Part shown: piece after piece, positions 41,259-50,146 of the stretch
Layout of the letters: every line of letters starts with the position of its first letter
How positions within the stretch are numbered: the first letter of the stretch is position 1
Source of the DNA: Enterococcaceae bacterium OF42-14pH9A
GTDB lineage: Bacteria > Bacillota > Bacilli > Lactobacillales > Enterococcaceae
Direction: 5' to 3'
Length of the DNA stretch: 64,000 nt
NCBI GenBank assembly: GCA_027692465.1
Contig: JAQEYU010000001.1
Coordinates: 1,001,338-1,065,337, forward strand
The notes under the pieces: generated by a model
The model's input: the letters and a program-made list of their open reading frames with translations, nothing else
What the model was told of the DNA's origin: nothing
Databases searched by the model: none
Program-made: the position numbers and the translations under genes

Positions 41259-42830
41259 TTATTTCACGGCAGTGGCATTCAAGTAACCGATCCAGCTGCC
41301 GCCGGGGGTGTAAAGGGAATAGTACAGGCTGCCGTTGAAGTGGCGGTACATAGTTTTAGCAACATAAGGACGATTGAGACGGTTTTTGGTGTTGCCTTTG
41401 ACCTTCCAATCAAAATTAGAATAGAGGTTATAGTTCTTGCTGATTATTTTGACGTTTTTATTGCAGGAGATGTAGTAGCCTTGAGGTCCTTTACCTTTGT
41501 AGGTAGCAGTGGCATTTATATAGCCGATCCAATTCTTCTTGTTATCCTGCATAGAGTAGTAGGTACTGCCGTTGAAGTGGCTGTATTTACCGGTGACCTT
41601 GTAGGTGCGGTGTTTGAGAGCGGAAGCTGATTTTGAAACAGTCCACTTGTCGAAATTCTTGTAGCTTTGATAATTTTTCATGACGGTAACGTAACGGCTT
41701 TCTGCCTGCCAGGCACCTTGTGCGCCGGTGCTCCGTTTGACTGCGGCAGCGTTGATATAGCCAATCCAGGTCCCTTTGTTGTTTTCCATAGAATAGTAGG
41801 TGCTGCCGTTAGAGTGAATGTATTTACCGGTGATCTTGTAAGTCTTGTTCAACAGAGTAGCACCGCTGTTTTTGACCTGCCAACTAAAACTGCTGTAGGA
41901 ATTGTAGTTTTTTGAAACTGTAGCATAGGCGCTGTCTTTTTGCCAAGCACCTTGTGCATCGGTGGTCCGTTTGACTGCGGCAGCGTTGATATAGCCAATC
42001 CAAGTTCCTTTGTGATTTTCCATAGAATAGTAGGTGCTGCCGTTGAAGTGAATGTATTTACCGGTGATCTTGTAAGTCTTGTTCAACAGAGTAGCACTGC
42101 TGTTTTTGACCTGCCAGCTGAAATTGCTGTAGGAATTGTAGTTTTTTGAAACCGTAGCATAGGCGCTGTCTTTTTGCCAGTCACCTTGCGCACTGGCGTT
42201 GTACTTCACACCGGTCGTTTCGATATAACCTACAAGTTGTTTCTTGTTGTTTTGCAAAGCGAAATAATCCTTGCCGTTACTGTGAGCATAGATTTTGGAA
42301 ATCTGCAGTGTTTGGATGTTTGCCACTGAGGTTTCTTGGTCCAACATATCGAGATCAGTGATAAGTTTAGTACCGGCCTTGATAGTCACGTACTGGTTGA
42401 GGGCGCGATCGTCAGTTTTGAGCGTTGCGGTTTGTTGTGTTTGCTTCACTGAAGAGCGTGCGGCTTTCTGAGTTTGCGCAGGTTTTGCTTCTGTAGGCGC
42501 ATTTTCTGATTCGGTAGTGGCAGTCGGTGCTGTCGTATTTTCCTCAGTACCTGCTGGAACTTCCGACGTATCTGTCAAGCTGTCCGGAATCGACGGAGAG
42601 GCCGGCTCTTGCGGCAATTGCTGTTCTGTTGTTGTTTCTTGGGCATTGTTTTCAAATGAGCTGCTGTCACTGGTGGAGTCTGTAAAAGCTGTCTCACTTT
42701 CACTGCTGTTTTGTACGGATGCTGTCGGTGAAGCGGTGTCGTTCATTTCCAAAGTGTTTGCGCTCACATTTGTAGGCACACTTGCAACCATCGCCAATCC
42801 CAACACTAAACCAAGTAACCTTTTTTTCAT
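41259..42830 (-). CDS. Secreted GW-repeat surface protein
   Basis: 523 residues. Signal peptide (MKKRLLGLVLGLAMVASVPTNVSA), Ser/Thr/Glu/Pro-rich region (about 26-135), a basic Gln segment, then five SH3-like GW modules of about 77 residues each. Their ends are visible as YYSMENNKGTWIGYINAAAVK-type sequences; the first module lacks the Trp. GW modules bind lipoteichoic acid and hold autolysins and InlB at the wall, but no catalytic or LPXTG part is present here. Modules two and three are nearly identical at DNA level. Start after gaggtgtaaag. Confidence 0.9.
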   Translation of the reverse strand: MKKRLLGLVLGLAMVASVPTNVSANTLEMNDTASPTASVQNSSESETAFTDSTSDSSSFENNAQETTTEQQLPQEPASPSIPDSLTDTSEVPAGTEENTTAPTATTESENAPTEAKPAQTQKAARSSVKQTQQTATLKTDDRALNQYVTIKAGTKLITDLDMLDQETSVANIQTLQISKIYAHSNGKDYFALQNNKKQLVGYIETTGVKYNASAQGDWQKDSAYATVSKNYNSYSNFSWQVKNSSATLLNKTYKITGKYIHFNGSTYYSMENHKGTWIGYINAAAVKRTTDAQGAWQKDSAYATVSKNYNSYSSFSWQVKNSGATLLNKTYKITGKYIHSNGSTYYSMENNKGTWIGYINAAAVKRSTGAQGAWQAESRYVTVMKNYQSYKNFDKWTVSKSASALKHRTYKVTGKYSHFNGSTYYSMQDNKKNWIGYINATATYKGKGPQGYYISCNKNVKIISKNYNLYSNFDWKVKGNTKNRLNRPYVAKTMYRHFNGSLYYSLYTPGGSWIGYLNATAVK

Positions 42831-43137
42831 CTTTACACCTCATTTTTGATAGTTTCCAGGTGCCGTTAACCACCACCGCACCTTAAGCAATATCTTACCA
42901 TATATCTCCTGAAAGACGTATTTATATTGCAGAAGAAAATAAAACGGCAATGGCTGGTCTGCTTCTGGAAAACCCCTCAAGATCTCATAATCAAAGATAT
43001 CTCCACGAAATCAGTTGTTTTGTCAGTGTTGTGGGCCGTGGCGGGTTGCTATACTGGTGAAATTAAACCGTCCCACAGCGTCCCCGGTCAAAAAGTGCCG
43101 GTGATGCAGGACCCACTTGCAAAAAGGAGAGTATTAG
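42831..43137. other. Intergenic region upstream of the VOC gene
   Basis: Contains a plus-strand extended -10 (TTGCTATACT, about 43046-43055) for the VOC gene. The GW promoter lies somewhere in 42840-42930 but is not clear. No gene seen. Confidence 0.45.
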
Positions 43138-43566
43138 ATGAAACCACAGATTGATCATATCAGTATCAGTGTCAGAGATCTGCAAAGGGCCGAAGCTTTT
43201 TACGATCAGTTTTTACCGTTAGTCGGCTTTGATGTCACTTGTAAGACGTATGACGAGCTTCCCGCTAAAGAGTACAAAGTTGTTGAGTATTATTCGCCAA
43301 ACCTGACTTTTGTTCTGGTTGCGCCCCGGGGAAAGTTTGCCGACAAGGTGCTGGATCGCAGGATGCCGGGGATGGTTCATCATTTGGCTTTTCGTCTGGA
43401 GGATCAGGCGGAAGTTTTGGCGGCCCATGCCCAATGCCGCGCGTTGGGATTTGACATTGTGGATTCCCCGCAACTCTTTTCACAATACGCTGCCGACTAC
43501 TTTGCTTTTTTTCTGAATGATAGTGAGGGGATGCGCTTAGAGGTCGTAAATTACCGGCGTGGATAA
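43138..43566 (+). CDS. VOC (glyoxalase/bleomycin-resistance) family protein
   Basis: 142 residues. Metal-site pattern: PQIDHISISVRDLQRAEAFYDQFL at the N-terminus, HHLAFRLEDQAEV in the second half and EGMRLEVVNYR at the end (His, His, Glu). Start after aaaaggagagtattag. Substrate not predictable; small VOC proteins range from glyoxalase I to antibiotic-binding proteins. Confidence 0.85.
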   Translation: MKPQIDHISISVRDLQRAEAFYDQFLPLVGFDVTCKTYDELPAKEYKVVEYYSPNLTFVLVAPRGKFADKVLDRRMPGMVHHLAFRLEDQAEVLAAHAQCRALGFDIVDSPQLFSQYAADYFAFFLNDSEGMRLEVVNYRRG

Positions 43567-43782
43567 GGCGTTTTTGGGACAGGCCGGCTGAGGTCAGGGA
43601 GCTTGTATTTCGACAGCAATACCGACTATCCATGTACAGAACCCGCCGGATTTGATAAGATTAGGCAAATGCGCAGACGGTTTTTGGTAGTCGCTGCGGC
43701 TCGCCGGGGTTTTAAGCGTTGACGAGGCAGCGGGCAGAAAAGAGCGGTCCGGCGTTGATTTGAATGAAAAGGGGACTTTATC

Positions 43783-43995
43783 ATGGAGAAAAAGCAATAT
43801 ATCTGCGAGAAATGCGGCAATCAGCACTATGAACAAGATCGAATCCAGACGACCGGCGGTAATTTTGCCAAGCTTTTCGATGTGCAAAACAAGCGCTTCA
43901 TCACGATTTCCTGCTCCCGCTGCGGCTATACGGAGCTGTACAAAGAGAAAACTTCCTCAGGGATGAACGTGCTGGACTTTTTGCTGGGGGGCTGA
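43783..43995 (+). CDS. Small zinc-ribbon protein (DUF2082-like)
   Basis: 70 residues with two Cys pairs, CEKC near residue 8 and CSRC near 44, forming a zinc ribbon; NFAKLFDVQNKRF and VLDFLLGG match the family of predicted nucleic-acid-binding zinc ribbons. Start after gaaaaggggactttatc. An upstream ATG at 43760 is in another frame. Unlinked to the LysR gene that follows. Confidence 0.8.
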   Translation: MEKKQYICEKCGNQHYEQDRIQTTGGNFAKLFDVQNKRFITISCSRCGYTELYKEKTSSGMNVLDFLLGG

Positions 43996-44085
43996 TGATC
44001 AGCTTTTGGGGTGAAGGTCGCTGCGGCGGATTGGTTCGATAAGTGGATCCGGGTAAGAGAATGTCGCAAGACAAGGAGGATGTTC

Positions 44086-45117
44086 ATGAATCTGCAACAA
44101 TGCCGCTATGTGGCGGAAATTGCCGCTGCCGGGAGTTTTTCAGAGGCGGCGAAACGGCTGTATGTGACGCAGCCCAGTCTTTCTCAGGCGGTGCGGGAGC
44201 TGGAAGCTGAGCTGGAGGCGGAGTTGTTCGTGCGCTCGAAGTCCGGTGCGCAGCTGACGGAAGCCGGGCGGGATTTTCTGGTATATGCCAAACAAATTCT
44301 GGCCCAGACCGAACAGCTGCAGCGGCATTTTCAAAGAGGACTGGCCCATGATTTTACTGTTTTGAGTCAGCACTACGACTTTTTGTCGACGCCGTTTCTG
44401 CAGGTGGTGGAGGAGTTCAAGCAGGTCTGCCTGAATTTTCAGCTGGTGGAGACGACGACCAGACAGATTTTAAACGGCCTGCAGGAGTTTGAAGGAGACG
44501 TGGGAATCATGTACCTGGACGATAACAACCGCAAGATTCTGGAGCGCCGTTTCCAGCAGGAGGGCTTTTCTTTCGAGGTGCTGGGGCAGTTTGCGACCCG
44601 TATCTTTTTGCGCAAAGACCATCCGCTGGCGGACAACGAGGTGATCACTCGGGAGCAGCTGGCAGCATATCCGCAGGTGCGTTTTCGTCAGGAGGAACAG
44701 GGCAGCGGCTACTTTGAGGAGGATCCGCTGGAGATCGCCCGCGAGGTTTTCGGGGATCGCAGCAGCCGTTTGGCAACAGACGAGCTTTTGGATGGGTCCG
44801 GTGCAGCTGCGGACAGTGCGGTGGCAGATCTGGGGGCAAAAGCGTTGGCTGATCCGGCTGTCGCGGCTGCCGACGGACCGCTGCCGACGCTTTATACCAA
44901 CGATCGGGGCACATTGATGAACCTGCTGTGCCAGTCGGATGCCTATGCTTCCGGATTGGGAATCGTCGACGGTTTTGTGAAGGAGCATATCTGCCTGCGA
45001 CCCTTAGCCGGCGGGATGAACCATCAGCTGATCGCCGTTTTCAACGATCGGCGCCAACGATCGGCGATGACCACCGCTTTTTTAAGCGCCGTGAAAGAAG
45101 GCCTAGTGCGGGTGTGA
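44086..45117 (+). CDS. LysR-family transcriptional regulator with Ala-rich insert
   Basis: 343 residues from MNLQQCRYVAEI, after aaggaggatgttc. N-terminal winged HTH (SFSEAAKRLYVTQPSLSQAVRELE), linker helix, then the co-inducer domain. An Ala/Asp-rich segment (about 230-266, GSGAAADSAVADLG and similar) interrupts the second subdomain and makes the protein about 40 residues longer than usual. No divergent partner gene; target unknown. Confidence 0.88.
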   Translation: MNLQQCRYVAEIAAAGSFSEAAKRLYVTQPSLSQAVRELEAELEAELFVRSKSGAQLTEAGRDFLVYAKQILAQTEQLQRHFQRGLAHDFTVLSQHYDFLSTPFLQVVEEFKQVCLNFQLVETTTRQILNGLQEFEGDVGIMYLDDNNRKILERRFQQEGFSFEVLGQFATRIFLRKDHPLADNEVITREQLAAYPQVRFRQEEQGSGYFEEDPLEIAREVFGDRSSRLATDELLDGSGAAADSAVADLGAKALADPAVAAADGPLPTLYTNDRGTLMNLLCQSDAYASGLGIVDGFVKEHICLRPLAGGMNHQLIAVFNDRRQRSAMTTAFLSAVKEGLVRV

Positions 45118-45269
45118 AAATCTGCGGCAAGTTGCAGGGATTGGCTGAGCGGCAGACCGGCTTTTTAGAAGACGCTCCATCTCCATGGTTATCGCCTTAT
45201 AAGTCGCAGTCTGCCGGCGGCCAAAAAAATCGAAGTGTTCTGACTTGATGGAAGTAAATAGCCTTCGTG

Positions 45270-45302
45270 AGACAGCTGCCCTTTAGGTGGCTGTCTCTTT
45301 GG
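45270..45302 (+). terminator. Rho-independent terminator upstream of the PAP2 gene
   Basis: GAGACAGC(tgcc) / (ggtg)GCTGTCTC with loop CTTTA and TTT; 150 nt after the LysR stop. Confidence 0.75.
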
Positions 45303-45312
45303 CATTTCGTTG

Positions 45313-45318
45313 TATAAT
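45313..45318 (+). promoter_or_regulatory. -10 element (TATAAT) for the PAP2 gene
   Basis: Perfect TATAAT 28 nt before the PAP2 start; it directly follows the upstream terminator. Confidence 0.5.
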
Positions 45319-45345
45319 GAAAGAAAAGCAGAGGAGGCAATGAAG

Positions 45346-45933
45346 ATGGCGATAGCAGGAATTGTTTGTCTGGTACTGTTTGCGGGGTTGGCAGTCGGTA
45401 TTCGGCAGCCGGCAGTGGAGCGTTTGGATGCCCGCGTGACGGAAAAAGTAGTCGGTCTGCGGCGACCGGGTCTCAATACCGTGATGTTCTTTTTTACCCA
45501 GTTGGGGCGCTTTTCCGGTGTCGTGGTGGTCATGATCGCACTGGCGCTGATCCCGGGATTCTGGCGAGGTGTGGTGCAGCCGGCGGGGATTGCCCTGACA
45601 GTGAGTTGGTGGGTGGCCTTTGCCTTAAAGCGGGTACTGAAACGACCGCGACCGGAGGGGCAACGACTGACCGAGGAAACGGACCACAGCTTTCCCAGCT
45701 TCCACGCGACCTGTTCGGCGGCGCTGTACCTCAGCTTGGCACTGGGCGGAGCAGCCCTTTATCCGCTGCTGGCCTTCTGGCTGAGTGCGGCAGCGGTGAT
45801 AATCGCCGGGCTGATCGGTTTTTCCCGCATCTATCTTGGGGTCCATTTCCTGACCGATGTCACAGGCGGCTGGCTCTTCGGCAGTGGGATCACGCTGTTG
45901 GTGTGGGCAGTGCTGGCGCGTGTCGCAGGGTGA
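45346..45933 (+). CDS. PAP2 family membrane phosphatase
   Basis: 195 residues, about five membrane segments. The three phosphatase motifs are present: KRVLKRPRP (K-x6-RP), SFPSFHATCS (PSxH form) and SRIYLGVHFLTDV (SR-x5-H-x3-D). Likely acts on a lipid phosphate such as undecaprenyl or phosphatidylglycerol phosphate. Start at the second ATG, eight bases from aggagg; the first ATG (45340) is only two bases away. Confidence 0.9.
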   Translation: MAIAGIVCLVLFAGLAVGIRQPAVERLDARVTEKVVGLRRPGLNTVMFFFTQLGRFSGVVVVMIALALIPGFWRGVVQPAGIALTVSWWVAFALKRVLKRPRPEGQRLTEETDHSFPSFHATCSAALYLSLALGGAALYPLLAFWLSAAAVIIAGLIGFSRIYLGVHFLTDVTGGWLFGSGITLLVWAVLARVAG

Positions 45934-46119
45934 GGGGAATGGTTGGGGCAGGAGAAGTGGGCTAGCCAATCTTCCTTTGATAAAATGGTCGAAAATCGGC
46001 GTAAGCTCCAGAAGGAAAATGAGGGGTATGTAATCAGGCTGTGTTTGAATCCTACCGGCGGGTCCAGACACAGCCTAGTGTTTTATCCGAACTGGAATTA
46101 AAGCAATCAGCCGAGTGCC

Positions 46120-46177
46120 GAAAAGTTTCCGAAGGTTCGGAGACTGACCCCGGCGTACAGGTTTTACCGTTTGAATG
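46120..46177 (+). repeat. Dispersed repeat, copy C
   Basis: gaaaagtttccgaaggttcg at the start and accgtttgaatg at the end; the same order as copy A at 24691-24749. Its left side (46112-46120) also matches inverted copy B. Confidence 0.7.
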
Positions 46178-46204
46178 AATCACTTTACCTATAAATCCAA
46201 GATA

Positions 46205-46247
46205 TAAAAAATCGAGCGATGAGAAGACCTCACCGCTCGATTTTTTA
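46205..46247. terminator. Bidirectional terminator
   Basis: AAAAAATCGAGCG / CGCTCGATTTTTT; positioned to end the minus-strand ABC exporter gene. Confidence 0.85.
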
Positions 46248-46347
46248 TCAATAGTATCTTTTACAGTAATGTTTCGGAGACATGCTATTTTGTTGAACAC
46301 ATTGGGCATGGCGCAAGTTGCCTTTCCTCAGAGTTTGCCAATAAACT

Positions 46348-48153
46348 TTATCCCTGCACCTCCACAGTCGACCGTGGCATGGCTTCCCCCTCATAATAAC
46401 CGCTGGTTTGCATAGTATAGAGTTCCCGATAGTATTGATTTACTTTCATCAGATTTTCGTGGGTGTCAAAGCCATGGATTTTTCCTTCTTTTAACACCAG
46501 CACTTTATCAGACAGCTTAACTGCGGCCAAACGGTGAGTGATAAACAAGACCGTCTTATCTTCTGTCAGATTCAGGAAATTACGAAACATTTCATATTCA
46601 CTTCTTGGATCGAGGGCGGCTGTCGGTTCATCCAAAATCAGAAATTTTTTCCCGGAAAAATAGGCTTTAGTTATCGCCAACTTCTGCCATTCTCCTCCAG
46701 AGAGCTCGATTCCTTCCGTATATTCTTTGCCCAGGATTTTGTCATAGTCGATATTTTTGTGGGCCATTACTTTGTCAATGCCACTTTCCTCAGCTGCGTG
46801 TACCATCCTTTTTATGTTGTCCTTTTCACTCAAATTGGACATGACAATGTTATCTTTAATGGAGAGAGAAAAATGAGCGAAATCCTGGAAGACTACTGAG
46901 AAGGAAGATCGGCATTGCTGGATATCATACGTTAAAATATCTTTTCCGTTGGATTCTATTCGTCCGCTGTCAATATCATAAAACCGCAGGAGCAACTTGA
47001 TAAGAGTTGTTTTCCCTGCACCATTTTCACCAACAATGGCAATTTTCTCCCCACTGTTGACATGAAAGGTAATTGCGTCTAATGCTTTTTCTTCATTTCC
47101 TTGATAAGTGAAGGAAACATCATGAAAACTGATTTCTGAAAGGTCCTTTATCGCCTCACTTCCACGATTACTAACATCCGGTTTCATATCCATAAACGTG
47201 AAATATTTCTTCATATAGAGGAGTGTGTCATACAACATACTGGATTCCTCAACCAATGAAGAAAGGGACTGGTTAATATAAATGATGGAAGTTGTAAAGG
47301 TTAACAGTGCGCCAATCTGAATCTGACCACTTCTGATGGATTGAATAAACCAGAAAAGGGAGACGATGCTTACCATACTGCCCAGTGAGATAAAGAGAAT
47401 TGAGGCAATCATCTTTTTGTATCTTTTGTTTGAGATATCGCCATGGATGCTTTGGAAGGTTTGTCGATATTTATCAATAAAAAAATCAAACAGATTAAAA
47501 ATTCGGATTTCTTTTGCAGCATACTTCGTTAGTAAAAGGTCGCTATAATACTGTATCCGACGAGAATCCGGACTTAAAGTGACCATCGTTTCAAAGGATT
47601 CCTGCTGGATTTTGTAGGTGATGATTGATTGAGGAATCACGCTGGCCAAAATCAACAAAGCAATCAAGGGATTATATTTTGCCAGCAAAAAAGCCATTGA
47701 GAGAGAGGTGATAACATTGCGCAGAATATTAATCCCGAAGACGATCAAATTTACCGGTCGCCACGAGGCCTCAGAGCTGATGATTTGCAAGTCATCATAA
47801 AAAGAGCTGTTCTCGAATGCCCTTAGCCCTTTTAGATCCTTTGATTTTTCCATTAAAGAGATGTTCATGGTGGATATCAGGCGGTCTGTCAATACACCTT
47901 GAACAGTTGTCATCACCGGCGTAACAAGATTTCCAAGGAAAAAGACAATGGCCCAGGAGATCAAATAGCCTGTAATAAATTTGGCATTTGTTACCGTATC
48001 AATCAGGTATTGTCCCAGCCAGACCAGTATCGATGGGACCACTGCTTGTATCGGAATGAGTAGAATCAAAAGAATTGCGATTAGAGGCGATGCTCGCCAA
48101 AAAAGACTTAAGCTTTTGAAGTATAGTTTTAGTGCTTCTGTTGCCTGCTTCAT
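46348..48153 (-). CDS. ABC exporter, fused permease and ATPase
   Basis: 601 residues: membrane domain with about six helices (20-315) and ATPase domain (about 345-590) with Walker A VGENGAGKTT, signature LSGGEWQKLA, Walker B FLILDEPTAALDP and switch His in FITHRLAA. The W in the signature loop and the domain order resemble exporters of modified peptides, but there is no N-terminal C39 peptidase. AT-richer than its neighbours, a sign of transfer. Start after ggagggcatataa. A short frame (48186-48329) lies just upstream in the same transcript. Confidence 0.9.
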   Translation of the reverse strand: MKQATEALKLYFKSLSLFWRASPLIAILLILLIPIQAVVPSILVWLGQYLIDTVTNAKFITGYLISWAIVFFLGNLVTPVMTTVQGVLTDRLISTMNISLMEKSKDLKGLRAFENSSFYDDLQIISSEASWRPVNLIVFGINILRNVITSLSMAFLLAKYNPLIALLILASVIPQSIITYKIQQESFETMVTLSPDSRRIQYYSDLLLTKYAAKEIRIFNLFDFFIDKYRQTFQSIHGDISNKRYKKMIASILFISLGSMVSIVSLFWFIQSIRSGQIQIGALLTFTTSIIYINQSLSSLVEESSMLYDTLLYMKKYFTFMDMKPDVSNRGSEAIKDLSEISFHDVSFTYQGNEEKALDAITFHVNSGEKIAIVGENGAGKTTLIKLLLRFYDIDSGRIESNGKDILTYDIQQCRSSFSVVFQDFAHFSLSIKDNIVMSNLSEKDNIKRMVHAAEESGIDKVMAHKNIDYDKILGKEYTEGIELSGGEWQKLAITKAYFSGKKFLILDEPTAALDPRSEYEMFRNFLNLTEDKTVLFITHRLAAVKLSDKVLVLKEGKIHGFDTHENLMKVNQYYRELYTMQTSGYYEGEAMPRSTVEVQG

Positions 48154-48185
48154 TTATATGCCCTCCAAATAGAAACCCCCTATCG

Positions 48186-48329
48186 CTAAATAGAGGGAGA
48201 TTGTTGTGTCAACGAGTAATGTTGGCTATGCGACAGCATTCCCGGATATCCTACTGATACGATAAACCGGACCGTTTGATTGTTTAGGTAGACAGCTTTC
48301 GTATCGACCTCAATCTTCGGCATATCCAT
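48186..48329 (-). CDS. Possible 47-residue peptide gene before the ABC exporter
   Basis: Frame starts MDMPKIEVDTKAV and ends SLTQQSPSI, 32 nt before the exporter start. A very strong ribosome site (aaaggaggag) precedes not this ATG but an ATG-GCT-TGA at 48342; removing one G there would join that start to this frame (M-L-D-I-M-D-M-P). So it is either a frame-damaged small gene, a gene with a weak start, or chance. It could be the exported peptide; no family recognised. Confidence 0.3.
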   Translation of the reverse strand: MDMPKIEVDTKAVYLNNQTVRFIVSVGYPGMLSHSQHYSLTQQSPSI

Positions 48330-48831
48330 TATATCAAGCCATGTCCGACTCCTCCTTTTTTCACATCAATAATGTATTGACTAAATAACACCATTGATTG
48401 TGATTAATTGTATTATCTATTCATAAATCTTGTCAAATCGTTTTATTTTCGTAGTAAGTAAATGGTATGCCTGAAAACATCGGAGGGCTCCAAATTTTGG
48501 GGACCTGCCGAAATCCAGAGAATGAATGCAGCTTATGTGATCTAAGGCTGTACTTTATGACGCAGAATGAAAAAGAGCCAGACCTATTCGCGTAGTGGGC
48601 TTGGCTTTATTGCTGTGTTGCAACAACGTATCACGTTTCGCAAGAATGTAACAGCGCGATTCGTGCGATTTGTGTATGTGTGAATTGGAAAAATAGGTGA
48701 AGTATGCATTGAAAGAGTGATTGCACGGAAACGGTTGTAATTTATGAAAAGTTTCTATGGCTGCATTACAAGGCATTAGGGGTGGAAGTAGGGGGAAATT
48801 CAAAATTTGGCACAAAATTAGTCCCAAAGGC
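48330..48831. other. AT-rich region with exporter promoter and hairpin
   Basis: Minus-strand promoter at 48407-48436. A hairpin agccagacc/gggcttggct lies at about 48566-48606. The rest holds nothing I can support. Confidence 0.5.
48407..48436 (-). promoter_or_regulatory. Promoter of the ABC exporter unit
   Basis: TTGACA (48436-48431), 18-nt spacer, TACAAT (48412-48407) on the minus strand, about 75 nt before the small frame. Confidence 0.65.
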
Positions 48832-48996
48832 TTGCTGCCTATTGAAGCTCTCCTTGCTTTGTTGTTCGCAGGCGGATCATTTTTGATCTCTTTGCTTACC
48901 TACATTGAATCAAGGATTGATGATAAAGTGGAAATAACAAAAAGAAATAGCCGTCTAGCTTTGAGCAGCGACGGTTATTTCTTTTTCATGATTTAA
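48832..48996 (+). CDS. Putative holin-like toxin, small hydrophobic peptide
   Basis: 54 residues if started at TTG (MLPIEALLALLFAGGSFLI, then SLLTYIESRID): one membrane helix followed by a charged tail, the pattern of the small holin-like toxin family of Lactobacillales. Its 3' end overlaps a long hairpin (48939-48955 / 48970-48986, AAAGAAATA-CCGTC/GACGG-TATTTCTTT) that acts as terminator. Such toxins usually belong to type I toxin-antitoxin pairs; the antisense RNA is not identified. Start codon uncertain. Confidence 0.5.
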   Translation: MLPIEALLALLFAGGSFLISLLTYIESRIDDKVEITKRNSRLALSSDGYFFFMI

Positions 48997-49252
48997 TTGT
49001 AGGTTAGCCACCGCTCTTAAAACGGCTTGGCTCAAAGGGGCTCTGTTCGCGCAGGGCCTCTTTTCATTTACAATATAACCTGCTGCAAAGACATTTCATA
49101 CCAAACGAAAGAGGACTTGTCTGACTTGGAACAGTAGCGATGAATTGAAATCATTATTTTTTAGAACCAGCCAAATGAATACGCAGCTGTCGAATCCTGC
49201 GCATGGACTCGGTGGCTGCGCTTTTTGGCTATCTTTTAGCTGTTTTTTCTGC

Positions 49253-50146
49253 TTACAGGTTGATGTTCTGTCCGCCGGTGACACCGTAGATTTGGGCGGT
49301 GACATAGCTGGCTTCGTTGGAGGCCAAAAAAACGTAGACGGGGGCTAATTCTACCGGTTGGCCGGCTCTTTCCAGCAGGCTGTCCTGACCGAATTCAGGC
49401 AGTTCTTCGGGGAATTGGCCGCCGTCCAGCTGCAAAGCGGTCCAGATGGGTCCCGGGGCGACACCGTTGACCCGGATGCCGTCTTTAGCCAGTTGCTTGG
49501 CTAAGCTGATGGTGAAGCTGGTGATGGCAGATTTGGTCGCTGCATAGTCCATCAGGTGGTCGCTGGGATCAAAGGACTGGACACTGGTGGTGGTGACGAT
49601 GGCGCTGCCGGCAGGAAGGTGGGGCTTGGCGGCCTGCACCAGTGCGAACATGGAGATGATATTGACCATGAACGTATCCTTCACCTGCTGCAACGGCAGT
49701 TCCGTAATGGAAGGCCGGGCGATTTGCTGGGCAGCATTCAGGACCAGAGTATCTAGCCCGCCGAATGCAGCGACAGTTTTTGCTACTAATTGGGCGGGAA
49801 TACTTTCATCCCGCAGATCTCCCGGCAGCAGCAGGGCTTGGCGGCCGGCTTTTTCGATCAGTGTGGCTACTTCTTTGGCGTCCTTTTCTTCGCCGGGGAA
49901 GAAGTGGATGGCTACATCGGCGCCTTCACGGGCGTAGGCAATGGCTGCAGCCCGGCCGATGCCGGAGTCGCCGCCGGTGATCAGCACGCGGCGGTCCTGC
50001 AATTTGCCGGAGCCGGTGTAGCTGTCTTCGCCGCAATCAGGACGCGGCTTCATTTTAGTCTGTAATGCTGGTGTCTCTTGATCTTGAGCGGGAAATTTCT
50101 CCGTACGATAAAGCTTGCGGGGGTCGATCAGTTTCGGTTCAGTCAT
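49253..50146 (-). CDS. SDR family oxidoreductase, general-stress type
   Basis: 297 residues from MTEPKLIDPRKLYR, after ataggaggcctacccga. N-terminal extension of about 50 residues (KMKPRPDCGEDSYTGSGKL) as in YdaD/YhdF-type stress oxidoreductases, then NAD(P) motif TGGDSGIGR (about 55-63), NAAQQ, active-site YAATKSA (Tyr-x3-Lys) and PGPIWT. Substrate unknown. Single gene. Confidence 0.9.
   Translation of the reverse strand: MTEPKLIDPRKLYRTEKFPAQDQETPALQTKMKPRPDCGEDSYTGSGKLQDRRVLITGGDSGIGRAAAIAYAREGADVAIHFFPGEEKDAKEVATLIEKAGRQALLLPGDLRDESIPAQLVAKTVAAFGGLDTLVLNAAQQIARPSITELPLQQVKDTFMVNIISMFALVQAAKPHLPAGSAIVTTTSVQSFDPSDHLMDYAATKSAITSFTISLAKQLAKDGIRVNGVAPGPIWTALQLDGGQFPEELPEFGQDSLLERAGQPVELAPVYVFLASNEASYVTAQIYGVTGGQNINL

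Larger units (their letters stand above)
45934..46347. other. Intergenic region with repeat copy C and terminator
   Basis: Dispersed repeat at 46120-46177 and a bidirectional terminator at 46205-46247. A minus-strand frame at 46052-46309 is only the repeat plus the terminator. No gene seen. Confidence 0.6.

Noticed and set aside
48186..48329. Lasso peptide precursor beside the ABC exporter
   Set aside because: No cyclase, protease or recognition-element gene is nearby and the Thr-x-Gly leader junction is not clear; kept only as a generic possible peptide.
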